A DNA stretch of 64,000 bases from Clostridium sp. AN503 (GTDB taxonomy: Bacteria; Bacillota; Clostridia; Lachnospirales; Lachnospiraceae): assembly GCF_040719375.1 (NCBI RefSeq), contig NZ_JBFDTP010000002.1, forward strand, positions 2,836,001 through 2,900,000, given 5' to 3'. This document shows positions 33,800 to 42,189 of the stretch, piece by piece; positions within the stretch are counted from its first letter, which is position 1, and every line of letters begins with the position of its first letter. Under the pieces are notes generated by a model, which was given only the letters and a program-made list of their open reading frames with translations, ran no database searches and was not told the DNA's origin. Both the position numbers and the translations under genes were made by a program.

Positions 33800-35392
33800 T
33801 TATCCGCGGCCAAACTCACTAAGCTTCAACCCCGGGTTGCGGTCTTCTACCATTTTAACACTCCAGCTATTAATAAACAATAACAGTGGATTATCTTTTA
33901 GATCTTTGATCCGCTTCATGTCGGACGTGCCCTGGATATGGGCTATATCCAGCTCGTCTTTGTTCTCGATCCAGCGGATATGCTCAAAGGGCAGCTTCTC
34001 TAGTCTCACTTCTACGTTGTACTCGTTCTCCAGGCGGTAGGTCAGCACTTCAAACTGCAGCTCGCCTACTACGCCCACGATGATCTCTTCCATACCGGTG
34101 TTGAACTCCTGGAAGATCTGGATCGCGCCCTCCTGGGCGATCTGGCTGACGCCTTTTAAAAACTGCTTCCGTTTCATGGTATCCATCTGCCGCACTCTGG
34201 CGAAATGCTCCGGGGCAAAGGTCGGGATGCCCTCAAATTCAAACTTCTCGCTGGACGCGCAGAGCGTGTCTCCGATGGAGAAGATCCCCGGATCGAACAC
34301 ACCGATGATATCCCCCGCATAGGCTTCCTCCACGATCTTCCGGTCCTGGGCCATCATCTGCTGGGGCTGGGAAAGACGGATCTTCTTGCCTCCCTGCACA
34401 TGATTGACTTCCATGCCCGCTTCGAACTTGCCGGACACGATCCGCATGAACGCGATACGGTCCCGGTGAGCCTTGTTCATGTTCGCCTGGATCTTGAACA
34501 CAAAAGCGGAAAAATCCTTCTCAAACGGGTCGATCACCCGCTCGATCGCTTTTCTCGGAAGCGGTGAGGAAGTCATCGTAAGGAAATGCTGTAAAAAGGT
34601 CTCCACGCCGAAGTTGGTCAGCGCCGAACCGAAAAATACCGGCGATAAGTTACCGCGGCTGACCCGCTCTAAGTCAAATTCATCCGCAGCGCCGTCTAAC
34701 AGCTCGATCTCATCTAAAAGCTGTCCATGATAATCTGCCCCGATCACGGACTCCACATCCGCGCTGTCCAGATCAAAGGTCTGGGAAGCCACCTCCTTCT
34801 GCCCGCCCATGGCAGCCGTAAAGGTTGTGATCTGCCTGGAATGGCGGTCATACACGCCCTTAAAATTCTTGCCGCAGCCGATCGGCCAGTTGATCGGACA
34901 GGTACGGATGCCCAGCACATTTTCAATCTCGTCCATCAGCTCAAATGGGTCTCTTGCCTCCCGGTCCATCTTGTTGATAAAGGTAAAGATCGGAATGCCG
35001 CGCATGACACAGACTTTAAACAGCTTGATGGTCTGCGCCTCAACACCCTTAGAGCCGTCGATGACCATGACCGCGCTGTCCGCCGCCATCAGGGTGCGGT
35101 AGGTATCCTCCGAGAAATCCTGATGCCCCGGCGTATCCAGGATATTAATGCAATAGCCGTCGTACTCAAACTGCATGACCGAGGAGGTGACGGAAATACC
35201 TCTCTCCTTCTCAATCTCCATCCAGTCGGAAACAGCGTGCTTGGCTGCCTTCCGCCCCTTTACCGTACCTGCCAGGTTGATGGCTCCGCCATACAGCAGG
35301 AATTTCTCCGTCAGGGTAGTCTTACCTGCATCCGGGTGGGAAATGATGGCAAAGGTTCTTCGTTTCTTGATTTCTTCTGTTATATTTGACAA
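33800..35392 (-). CDS. prfC: Peptide chain release factor 3
   Basis: A 530-residue translational GTPase that recycles class I release factors. G motifs are visible as SHPDAGKTT (G1), ERGISVTSS (G2), LDTPGHQDF (G3) and FINKMDR (G4), followed by domain II and the C-terminal RF3 domain (FNTGMEEIIVGVVGELQFEVLTYRLENEYNVEV). The start is TTG at 35392, 8 nt after GGAGG; no ATG is near. Length equals that of known RF3. Confidence 0.97.
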   Translation of the reverse strand: MSNITEEIKKRRTFAIISHPDAGKTTLTEKFLLYGGAINLAGTVKGRKAAKHAVSDWMEIEKERGISVTSSVMQFEYDGYCINILDTPGHQDFSEDTYRTLMAADSAVMVIDGSKGVEAQTIKLFKVCVMRGIPIFTFINKMDREARDPFELMDEIENVLGIRTCPINWPIGCGKNFKGVYDRHSRQITTFTAAMGGQKEVASQTFDLDSADVESVIGADYHGQLLDEIELLDGAADEFDLERVSRGNLSPVFFGSALTNFGVETFLQHFLTMTSSPLPRKAIERVIDPFEKDFSAFVFKIQANMNKAHRDRIAFMRIVSGKFEAGMEVNHVQGGKKIRLSQPQQMMAQDRKIVEEAYAGDIIGVFDPGIFSIGDTLCASSEKFEFEGIPTFAPEHFARVRQMDTMKRKQFLKGVSQIAQEGAIQIFQEFNTGMEEIIVGVVGELQFEVLTYRLENEYNVEVRLEKLPFEHIRWIENKDELDIAHIQGTSDMKRIKDLKDNPLLLFINSWSVKMVEDRNPGLKLSEFGRG

Positions 35393-35452
35393 AGGTCTGT
35401 CCTCCGAATTCTACTTTTGTTTCGTTCCTGCGACCAAACTGGCTGGCAGTGT

Positions 35453-36271
35453 TCACCGCCCGCTTGGATATCTGGTCTCAATCCATGATTTTACCAGAGA
35501 AATCCAGCTTTGACAACAAGGTTCTGTATATCTTTCCTGATCTCCCCCAGTCTCCTCGTTCGCCAGCGACAGCCCGTGGCAGCCGGACGGGAAGATATGA
35601 AGCTCAAAGCTCACGCCGCTGCGTCTCATAGCCGCTGCCAGGAGCAGGCTGTTCTCCACCGGAACCGTCCCATCCGTCAGGGTGTGCCACAAAAAGACCG
35701 GCGGCATGGACGAAGTCACATGACGCTCCAGGGAAACTTTATCCACCGCAGCTTCCCCTGCCAGCATCTCTATGGACCCCGGGTGTTTAAACTCCCCGGA
35801 GGTAATGACCGGATAACAGAGGATCAGCCCGTCCGGCCTCACCTGTCCCGCTGTCCTACCGATCCCCTCATAGGAGACCGGATCATTCCAGAAGGTCCCC
35901 AGGCTGCACGCCAGATGCCCGCCCGCCGAGAACCCGCATATCAGAATGCCTGCCGGGTCCACGTGCCACTCCTTCGCATGGTCACGGATAACCGCCACCG
36001 CCAGGGCAAGCTCCGTCAGGGCCACAGGGAACCGGTGGGGTGCCACGCTGTAATCCAGCACAAATGCATGGTATCCCATGGCTAAAAACTGCATGGCGAC
36101 CGGTTCTTTCTCCCGGTCGGAGCGCCTTTGGTATCCGCCTCCCGGCACCACGATCACCGCCGGGCGCTGTTTTTTTGGCGCAACACTGATGACGTCCAGC
36201 AGATAAGCGGTCAGCTTCGCCGGGCCTTCCTGCTGCCCCGGCACATCCAGAGTGTGTACTTCGTATCTCAT
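35453..36271 (-). CDS. Alpha/beta hydrolase, esterase (BD-FAE / acetyl-xylan-esterase-like)
   Basis: A 272-residue cytosolic hydrolase. The oxyanion block PAVIVVPGGGYQRRSDREKEP, the nucleophile elbow GFSAGGHLA (Ser), an acid in HTLTDGTVPVENS and the histidine in GCHGLSLANEE form a complete catalytic triad. The order and the GGGY block match short-chain esterases that deacetylate sugars. It overlaps coaBC by ATGA, so it is translated from the same transcript, although no functional link to coenzyme A synthesis is evident. Confidence 0.88.
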   Translation of the reverse strand: MRYEVHTLDVPGQQEGPAKLTAYLLDVISVAPKKQRPAVIVVPGGGYQRRSDREKEPVAMQFLAMGYHAFVLDYSVAPHRFPVALTELALAVAVIRDHAKEWHVDPAGILICGFSAGGHLACSLGTFWNDPVSYEGIGRTAGQVRPDGLILCYPVITSGEFKHPGSIEMLAGEAAVDKVSLERHVTSSMPPVFLWHTLTDGTVPVENSLLLAAAMRRSGVSFELHIFPSGCHGLSLANEETGGDQERYTEPCCQSWISLVKSWIETRYPSGR

Positions 36272-37476
36272 GCTCCTGTCTCTCCCTGATCCATATGGAA
36301 TATCCGGTCCAGCAGCCTGTGTGCCACCTGGTCCTTCGACATCTTAGGGAACTCCTCTGCGCCTTCTCCTGTGATCAATGTCACAATGTTGGTGTCGGTG
36401 CCGAACCCGGCGCCCTCCACCTTGAGATTATTGGCGACGATCATGTCAATATTCTTTCTCTCCAGCTTCGCCTTTGAATTCTCCAGCATATTCTGGGTCT
36501 CCATGGAAAACCCGCACAATACCTGTCCTGCTCTCCGGTGTGCCCCCAGCCAGGCGAGGATATCATCGGTCCGCTCCAGCTCGATCTCCATGTCCCCGTC
36601 CGTCTTCTTTGTCTTCTCCGTTCCCACGTGCACCGGACGGTAATCCGCCACAGCCGCCGCCTTCACGATTGCATCCTGACCGCCGCTCACAGCCGTCACA
36701 GCCTCAAACATCTCCCTTGCGCTGACCACAGGCACCAGTTTAACCCCCAGAGGCGCCTCTAAGTTCACCGGCCCGGAAACCAGCGTCACCTCCGCGCCTC
36801 TTAAGGCTGCCGCCCGCGCAATGGCATATCCCATCTTGCCGGTGGAATGGTTGGTGATGTAACGCACCGGATCTATGGCCTCTCTGGTCGGCCCCGCCGT
36901 CACAAGGATCTTCTTTCCGCTTAAATCCTTCGGAAAAGCAAGCTCCTGCACAATATATTCAAACAATACCCCAGGCTCCGGCATCTTTCCCGCCCCAGTA
37001 TCCCCGCAGGCTAAGTATCCGCAGGCCGGGTCGATCACATGCATCCCATACCTCCGGCAGATATCCAGATTGTCCTGGGTGATCGGGTTCTCGTACATCT
37101 GGGTATTCATGGCCGGCACAATATACTTCGGCTTCTTACACGCCAGAAATGTGGTCGTCAGCATATCGTCCGCAATGCCGTGGGCCACCTTTGCGATCAC
37201 ATTGGCCGTGGCCGGGGCGATCATGAAAATATCGGCCTTCTTCGCCAAGGCCACATGCTCCACCTGGAACTCAAAATTCCGGTCAAAGGTATCCACCAGG
37301 CATCGATTCCCGGTCAGGGACTCAAAGGTGACCGGCGTAATAAAGTTGGTGGCATGCTCCGTCATGATCACTTCCACATCGGCATGCTGTTTTTTAAGCA
37401 TACTTGCAAGGCTTGCTATCTTATAGGCGGCGATCCCGCCTGAGACTCCAAGCACTACAGTTTTTCCTTGTAACAT
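36268..37476 (-). CDS. coaBC: Bifunctional phosphopantothenoylcysteine decarboxylase / phosphopantothenate-cysteine ligase
   Basis: A 402-residue cytosolic enzyme that carries out two consecutive steps of coenzyme A synthesis. The N-terminal flavin-dependent decarboxylase (about 1-185) has GVSGGIAAYK, catalytic His in EHVALAKKADI, PAMNTQMYENP and the substrate-clamp Cys in GYLACGDTGAGKMPEP. The C-terminal ligase has ILVTAGPTREAIDPVRYITNHSTGKMG and MIVANNLKVEGAGFGTDTN. The start at 37476 follows AGGAGG. It is divergent from coaX, with a palindromic element between them. Confidence 0.97.
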   Translation of the reverse strand: MLQGKTVVLGVSGGIAAYKIASLASMLKKQHADVEVIMTEHATNFITPVTFESLTGNRCLVDTFDRNFEFQVEHVALAKKADIFMIAPATANVIAKVAHGIADDMLTTTFLACKKPKYIVPAMNTQMYENPITQDNLDICRRYGMHVIDPACGYLACGDTGAGKMPEPGVLFEYIVQELAFPKDLSGKKILVTAGPTREAIDPVRYITNHSTGKMGYAIARAAALRGAEVTLVSGPVNLEAPLGVKLVPVVSAREMFEAVTAVSGGQDAIVKAAAVADYRPVHVGTEKTKKTDGDMEIELERTDDILAWLGAHRRAGQVLCGFSMETQNMLENSKAKLERKNIDMIVANNLKVEGAGFGTDTNIVTLITGEGAEEFPKMSKDQVAHRLLDRIFHMDQGETGA

Positions 37477-37600
37477 ATTGTCCTCCTGCTCCCATAGCTT
37501 GCCGGGTCCGCAAGACCCGCCGCAATGAACATAGTATAGCACAGTTTAAGCTTGTTTGAAAGGGATTCCGATTGTGTTTCCCCGTAAAATATGATAGGAT

Positions 37601-37804
37601 TGTAACAGTTCAGCGCGAAGTTTGTTGGCGGGGGAGAAGGCGGATCAGGGGATACGTTCAAAGGACGCTCTCGCTCTGTGGAGCGCATAGCGGTACGTAA
37701 GGCGCGAGGGACTGCGCCTAAGTACCGATGGGCTCCAACGCCTTTGAACGTATCCCCTGATCCGCCTTCTCCCTTCGGGCAGCAAATTGTGCTGAACTGT
37801 TACA
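37601..37804. repeat. Long palindromic element, family 2
   Basis: A 204-bp element bounded by exact 14-bp inverted ends (TGTAACAGTTCAGC at 37601-37614 and its complement at 37791-37804). Further in, a 33-nt arm (37632-37664, GGGAGAAGGCGG...) is exactly complementary to 37741-37773. The tip holds a nested stem (CGGTACGTAAGGCGC against GCGCCTAAGTACCG). Its size, arm length and an apical ATAGCGG...TAAGT pattern resemble family 1, but the arm sequences differ. It fills most of the 364-bp divergent gap between coaBC and coaX. It may be a miniature inverted-repeat element. Confidence 0.85.
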
Positions 37805-37840
37805 TCGGATTACAGTACAAAATGAAAAGGAGTTTTTCTG

Positions 37841-38617
37841 ATGATTTTAGCGATAGATATGGGCAATACCAACATTGTCATTGGATGCATCGACTCAGAA
37901 CAGACTTATTTCGTGGAGCGGGTCACTACCAACCACGACAAGACCGGCACAGAATATGCGATCAATATTAAAAATATCCTGGAGATCCACCAGATCGACC
38001 CGGCACAGATCGATGGAGCTATCCTCTCCTCCGTAGTGCCGCCCCTCAACGCCGCCATCTCCTCGGCTGTTAAAAAGATCCTGGGCTACCATCCCATGCT
38101 GGTCGGCTCCGGCATCAAGACCGGTATGAACATCCAGATGGACAACCCCAAGACCGTAGGAAGCGACCTGATCGTGGACGCGGTAGCCGCGCTCCGGGAC
38201 TATCCCTGCCCGATCATCATCATCGATATGGGGACCGCTACCACCGTCTGCGTGGTGGATCACTCCGGCAATTATATCGGCGGCGCGATCCTTCCGGGAC
38301 TTCGTGTCTCCTTAAATTCACTGAGCAGCAAGACCGCACAGCTCCCGTCCATCAGCCTGGACATCCCAAAGAATGTGATCGGCAAGAACACCATCGACTG
38401 CATGCGCAGCGGCATCATGTACGGCAATGCCGGCATGCTGGACGGCATCATCGAACGGATGGAGGAGGAGCTTGGGGAGCCGGCTACCGTCGTCGCCACC
38501 GGAGGCCTGGCCCGCTTTGTGACTCCGCTGTGCAGACACAAGATCATCTATGACGAGGCCCTGCTCTTAAAAGGCCTGCTGATCTTATACGAGAAAAATA
38601 AAGCTGCCGGTAAATGA
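37841..38617 (+). CDS. coaX: Type III pantothenate kinase
   Basis: A 258-residue kinase of the ASKHA fold that phosphorylates pantothenate in the first committed step of coenzyme A synthesis. The phosphate loop is AIDMGNTNIVIG, with the substrate block TVGSDLIVDAVAA and the second nucleotide block IDMGTATTVCVVD. GGAILPGLRVSLNSLSSKTAQLP and ATGGLARFV are also conserved. The type III enzyme is not inhibited by CoA. The start follows AAAAGGAG. Its stop codon lies in the loop of the terminator hairpin. Confidence 0.96.
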   Translation: MILAIDMGNTNIVIGCIDSEQTYFVERVTTNHDKTGTEYAINIKNILEIHQIDPAQIDGAILSSVVPPLNAAISSAVKKILGYHPMLVGSGIKTGMNIQMDNPKTVGSDLIVDAVAALRDYPCPIIIIDMGTATTVCVVDHSGNYIGGAILPGLRVSLNSLSSKTAQLPSISLDIPKNVIGKNTIDCMRSGIMYGNAGMLDGIIERMEEELGEPATVVATGGLARFVTPLCRHKIIYDEALLLKGLLILYEKNKAAGK

Positions 38618-38635
38618 TCTTACCGGCAGTTTTTT
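38604..38635. terminator. Terminator between coaX and the pyridoxamine kinase gene
   Basis: CTGCCGGTAA (38604-38613) pairs with TTACCGGCAG (38620-38629) around a 6-nt loop, followed by TTTTTT on the plus strand. On the minus strand the downstream sequence is also T-rich, so it can serve the convergent gene. The coaX stop codon is within the loop. Confidence 0.9.
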
Positions 38636-38696
38636 ACAAACTATCTGCACGAAGCATCTGCGCTTCCCTGCTTCCTGTCATCTGGTCCCGCACCGC

Positions 38697-39548
38697 TTAA
38701 TCCTGCACCTCCGGCAGACGATCCGCCAGCATGGTGCACAGCTTCGGGATCTGGGACTCAAACTCTACCCCGTACCAGCGCGCGCTCTTTGAGGAAGCGG
38801 TCGCTTCGATACATTCCACCACAAAATCCGCCGCAATGGAGAGCGAATCATCCAGGCTCATCCCACGCATCAGGCCTCCCATCACCACAGACGAATAGAG
38901 ATCTCCAGTTCCATGGAAGCTCTGTGGGCATTTCCGGGTGAAATAAGAAAAGCTCTTTCCCTCTTTGGTCAGATAAGCGATCCCCAGCTTATCCGGCTCA
39001 TAGCTCACTCCGGTCAGGGCTGCCGCACCGCATCCCAGCTCAAGCAGTTTCTCCAGCAACGTCCGGATATAAGCTTCATCATAGCTGGTCTTATAAGGCA
39101 TCCCGGTCAGCAGGCACGCCTCCGTGATATTCGGCAGGATCACATCCGCCTTCCCGCAGACCTCCGCCATGGCTGCCGGAAATGAAGCGTCAAACGCCGG
39201 ATACAGTTTCCCATTATCCGCCATAGCCGGATCCACCAGGATCAGGTTGTCCGGAGTCCCAAAGCGGTCAAAAAATTCACACACCTGGCGGCACTGCCCC
39301 TTCGAAGCCAGATACCCGGTATAAATGCCGTCAAAGGTAACCTGCTCCTTCTCCCACGCATCCGAGATCGGTTCAATCTGGTCGGAAAGATCCTTACAGG
39401 TAAAGGTCTTAAACATCGTGTGAGTGGAAAGCACCGCCGTCGGCAGGATCCCGCACTCCACTCCCATCGCTGAGATCACAGGAAGCGCTACGGTGATCGA
39501 ACAGCGGCCAACACAGGAAATATCCTGAAGAGTAATGATCCGTTTCAT
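38697..39548 (-). CDS. pdxY: Pyridoxamine/pyridoxal kinase
   Basis: A 283-residue PfkB/ribokinase-like kinase for vitamin B6 salvage. TLQDISCVGRCSITVALPVISAMG at the N-terminus, ILPTAVLSTHT, DPAMADNGKLY, LPNITEACLLTG and the anion-hole block FHGTGDLYSSVV (catalytic Asp in GTGD) mark the PdxY/PdxK family. The start at 39548 follows AAAGGAGG; ATG at 39569 is upstream of this site and is rejected. It may be co-transcribed with the PIN-like gene 132 nt upstream. Confidence 0.93.
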   Translation of the reverse strand: MKRIITLQDISCVGRCSITVALPVISAMGVECGILPTAVLSTHTMFKTFTCKDLSDQIEPISDAWEKEQVTFDGIYTGYLASKGQCRQVCEFFDRFGTPDNLILVDPAMADNGKLYPAFDASFPAAMAEVCGKADVILPNITEACLLTGMPYKTSYDEAYIRTLLEKLLELGCGAAALTGVSYEPDKLGIAYLTKEGKSFSYFTRKCPQSFHGTGDLYSSVVMGGLMRGMSLDDSLSIAADFVVECIEATASSKSARWYGVEFESQIPKLCTMLADRLPEVQD

Positions 39549-39680
39549 CTTACATCCTCCTTTAGTCATTCATCTGGCAAGAGTATATCATGCTCTGGAC
39601 TGGTTAAAAATATCCAGAATCAAAACTTTTCACCATGCCAGTTGTGCTGTGCCGCTCCTTTTATGTCCTCCCGCCGGATA

Positions 39681-40823
39681 TTACAGCCCCCGAATGATCT
39701 TCACATGGTTGCGCAGGACTGCGTAGCAGTTGCCGCCCTCCTCCTGGCCAAACTTCTTGACCAGCGCCGTATGAATGGAATTTAAGTTCTTCCGGGGGAT
39801 TCCGCCAAGGATCTTTAAGATCGCCTCCTCATCTCCCTCTTCCGGCACAATATGGTTGCGTCTTAAGATCAGAGACAGATACTGACGTTCCCTCTGTTTT
39901 TTATTGTTGCTGTAACCTGCGGATAACTCGCCGCGGCATCCCGGATTCTCCTTGATAAAATGGTAAATGGCATTGCCCGCAGTCTGTCCGAAATGGTACT
40001 CCAGCACATTGTGCATCAGAGACATGTTGGACAGCTTCACCGTCTTGCAAAGCTCCTGCAAAAATGCCATATCCGCCTGCGGGTCATGACTCCCGTTCTC
40101 CTGGAAAATATGAATCAGCTCATCCCGCCAGGAATCGGTCTTCGCAGCCGCGGCTGTATCCGATGAGGTTGTCTCTGATGATATCCCGCCTGTTTTCTGC
40201 CCCTTCACGGCTGCATGATCGTTCTGCCACTCCTGGAACTCCTGATGATCTGCCTGGCTGTCATGCAGATCATCCTTTTCAGACTCCTCGTCCAACGCTG
40301 TTTCCACGGCGTGCTTTTCTGCCGCCTTCGCCGTGCTCTCATCTTTGAGAGCTTCCGCCCCTGCCGCACTTTCTTTGTGGTCATTTTCCGCAGTGTCATT
40401 TGGCACACTGCTCTTCTTAACAGCGTCCTTCCTGTCCGGCTCCGGCTCCGCGCCCACCAGGGTCTCGCACTCCACGCCCTTCATCCTCCGGACCCGGTAC
40501 TCCTTCTGCTGCCAGTAACGGACCACCGCGTCATATCCGGTATCGTTAGAGACGATGATATACTCCCGCTTCGGCTCCTGGCTGATGCGGCTGCCAAGCT
40601 CCGTCACAAGCTGGAAATCCAGCGCGTTCTGTCCCTCAAAACAGCGGATCCACCGGACCGTCCCCCGCTTCAGTTCCATCAGACGGATGATCCGGTCATA
40701 TCCCATATGGGCGCTTTTGTCTGTATAAAATACAAGGATCTCATCCTTCTCCTCCAGGCTGTTCAAGATTTCCACCCATATGTCGTTGATATTCTCACTG
40801 TCAATCAGATACGTTCTTTTCAT
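39681..40823 (-). CDS. PIN/NYN-like domain protein with acidic linker
   Basis: A 380-residue protein. The N-terminal ~125 residues look like a PIN/NYN-type nuclease fold: TYLIDSENI with the first acidic residues, ILVFYTDKSAHM, ALDFQLVTELG and IIVSNDTGYDAVVRYW with the Asp pair. A highly charged linker rich in Glu, Asp, Lys and Ala (about 130-240) follows. The C-terminal part has two similar helical blocks, each built around KILGGIPRKNLNSIHTAL- or LQELCKTVKLSNMSLMHNVL-like segments with a FGQEEGNCYAVL/FGQTAGNAIYHFI pair, so it appears to be an internal duplication. A role in RNA metabolism is inferred from the fold. The ribosome binding site is weak; ATG at 40838 is an alternative start. Confidence 0.7.
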   Translation of the reverse strand: MKRTYLIDSENINDIWVEILNSLEEKDEILVFYTDKSAHMGYDRIIRLMELKRGTVRWIRCFEGQNALDFQLVTELGSRISQEPKREYIIVSNDTGYDAVVRYWQQKEYRVRRMKGVECETLVGAEPEPDRKDAVKKSSVPNDTAENDHKESAAGAEALKDESTAKAAEKHAVETALDEESEKDDLHDSQADHQEFQEWQNDHAAVKGQKTGGISSETTSSDTAAAAKTDSWRDELIHIFQENGSHDPQADMAFLQELCKTVKLSNMSLMHNVLEYHFGQTAGNAIYHFIKENPGCRGELSAGYSNNKKQRERQYLSLILRRNHIVPEEGDEEAILKILGGIPRKNLNSIHTALVKKFGQEEGGNCYAVLRNHVKIIRGL

Positions 40824-40980
40824 GTTTTCTTCCACCATTCTTCTATTCGTCCACGCAAAATGCCTGTCATCTCCTTATTATACACAATTTCCGGAAAATT
40901 GTAAAATATGTTCCGAAAATGAAATTCTTTCTGTACTTTTTTCAAAGGGCTTTGCCCAAATCCGATAGCCATAGTAAAAT

Positions 40981-41006
40981 AAGCCGCCCCCCGAAGGAAG
41001 CGGCTT
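40981..41006 (-). terminator. Terminator after the diaminopentanoate-dehydrogenase-like gene
   Basis: AAGCCGC (40981-40987) and GCGGCTT (41000-41006) form a GC-rich stem, followed by ATTTTA on the minus strand, 33 nt after the stop codon. Confidence 0.65.
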
Positions 41007-41039
41007 GCATATTGCATCATTTATACAGACTGTACTTTA

Positions 41040-42065
41040 TCAGCAGTAGAACTCCATCGGATAGGTCAGATGCTCGATCTCATCCAGTTCATCCAGGGAC
41101 ACTACGCCTGCCGGTGCTCTAAGGACACTGGGGATCCGGTTCACGATCGTTGCGCAGGTGTGCTCCACGGTGGCAGGTTTTACCACATGGTATTCCACGT
41201 TCGGTTCCCCTGTGATCTTCCAGTCGCACATATCCCCGTCATCCGGCCCATAGACCTTACCGATACACTGGGTCTCGATCACCGGCCCCTGGAAGGTCTC
41301 GGTAGTCACAACCGCCGCCATGCCGATGCAGTTGCCCTTCGGGATATCCTTGCCAAGTGTGGAGGAATACAGGGTGTCATCATGGAAATACGGAACACAT
41401 TTCTGGGTCTGGCTCTTGATGGTCCAGCCCATCTTGGCTGCCAGGGCTTCGTTGGAATTCCACACATAGGCAGGCTCAAGGACTTCCGGATGTGCGATCT
41501 GGGCCTCAAACTCCTCCGGGGTCAGTCCCACGCCGTGGGCATTAGCCAGAGCCAGTCCGTAATCCTCCACGTTGTAGCTCACCGCTCCCTCGATCTTCTG
41601 GATCGAATTGCAGCTTCCGGCCACCATGCCAACCATGTTCACCCAGAAGGTGTCCTCCATACCGCTGCCTACGAAGGTACAATTGTTCTCCTTTGCCAGC
41701 ACATCCAGTTGATTGGTGCGTACCGGATCGGTAGTCCAGCAGTAGGTCGCCTCCTCGCAGGTGGTGATCACGCTGATCCCGCGGCTCAAGCATTTCACAT
41801 AATGGTCGTAGCAGTCGCTTACCAGACTGAACAGGGTCACAACCGCGATATCCGGGTCCGTATTGTCCAGCACTTCGTCCGCATTGTCGCTGATCAGCAC
41901 GCCGGTCTTTACGCCAAGCCCGGCATAATCACCGATGTCCATCCCCACGATCTCCGGGTTCACATCGATAGCGCCCACGATCTGCGCGCCATGCTCATAC
42001 AGATAACGCATGGTGTAGATACTCATTTTTCCGCAACCATATTGTACCACTTTGATCTTGCCCAT
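41040..42065 (-). CDS. 2,4-diaminopentanoate dehydrogenase-like oxidoreductase
   Basis: A 341-residue NAD(P)-binding protein of the dihydrodipicolinate-reductase-like family. The Rossmann start is KVVQYGCGKMSIYTMRYL, then GAIDVNPEIVGMD, and SVITTCEEATYCW and FVGSGMEDTFWVNM are characteristic of 2,4-diaminopentanoate dehydrogenase, an enzyme of clostridial ornithine fermentation. The other genes of that pathway are absent here, so a different amino acid substrate is possible. A strong AAAGGAGG precedes the start. It is controlled from a promoter with 19-bp spacing next to a MerR regulator gene. Confidence 0.8.
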   Translation of the reverse strand: MGKIKVVQYGCGKMSIYTMRYLYEHGAQIVGAIDVNPEIVGMDIGDYAGLGVKTGVLISDNADEVLDNTDPDIAVVTLFSLVSDCYDHYVKCLSRGISVITTCEEATYCWTTDPVRTNQLDVLAKENNCTFVGSGMEDTFWVNMVGMVAGSCNSIQKIEGAVSYNVEDYGLALANAHGVGLTPEEFEAQIAHPEVLEPAYVWNSNEALAAKMGWTIKSQTQKCVPYFHDDTLYSSTLGKDIPKGNCIGMAAVVTTETFQGPVIETQCIGKVYGPDDGDMCDWKITGEPNVEYHVVKPATVEHTCATIVNRIPSVLRAPAGVVSLDELDEIEHLTYPMEFYC

Positions 42066-42140
42066 AATAAAAAACCTCCTTTTTCTGAGACATCACGTTT
42101 AGTCGGCCTCTGTTTTCGGGGCCATCTTTTTGATACATTC

Positions 42141-42171
42141 ATTGTACAGCCTCACCCCGGATGAGAGTCAA
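42141..42171 (-). promoter_or_regulatory. MerR-type promoter of the dehydrogenase-like gene
   Basis: TTGACT (42166-42171) and TACAAT (42141-42146) are separated by 19 bp instead of 17. The spacer carries the dyad CTCATCC-G-GGGTGAG (42151-42165). This layout is the hallmark of promoters activated by MerR family proteins, and a MerR gene ends 18 nt upstream. Confidence 0.75.
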
Positions 42172-42189
42172 GGAGAGATTGAAAAAAAT

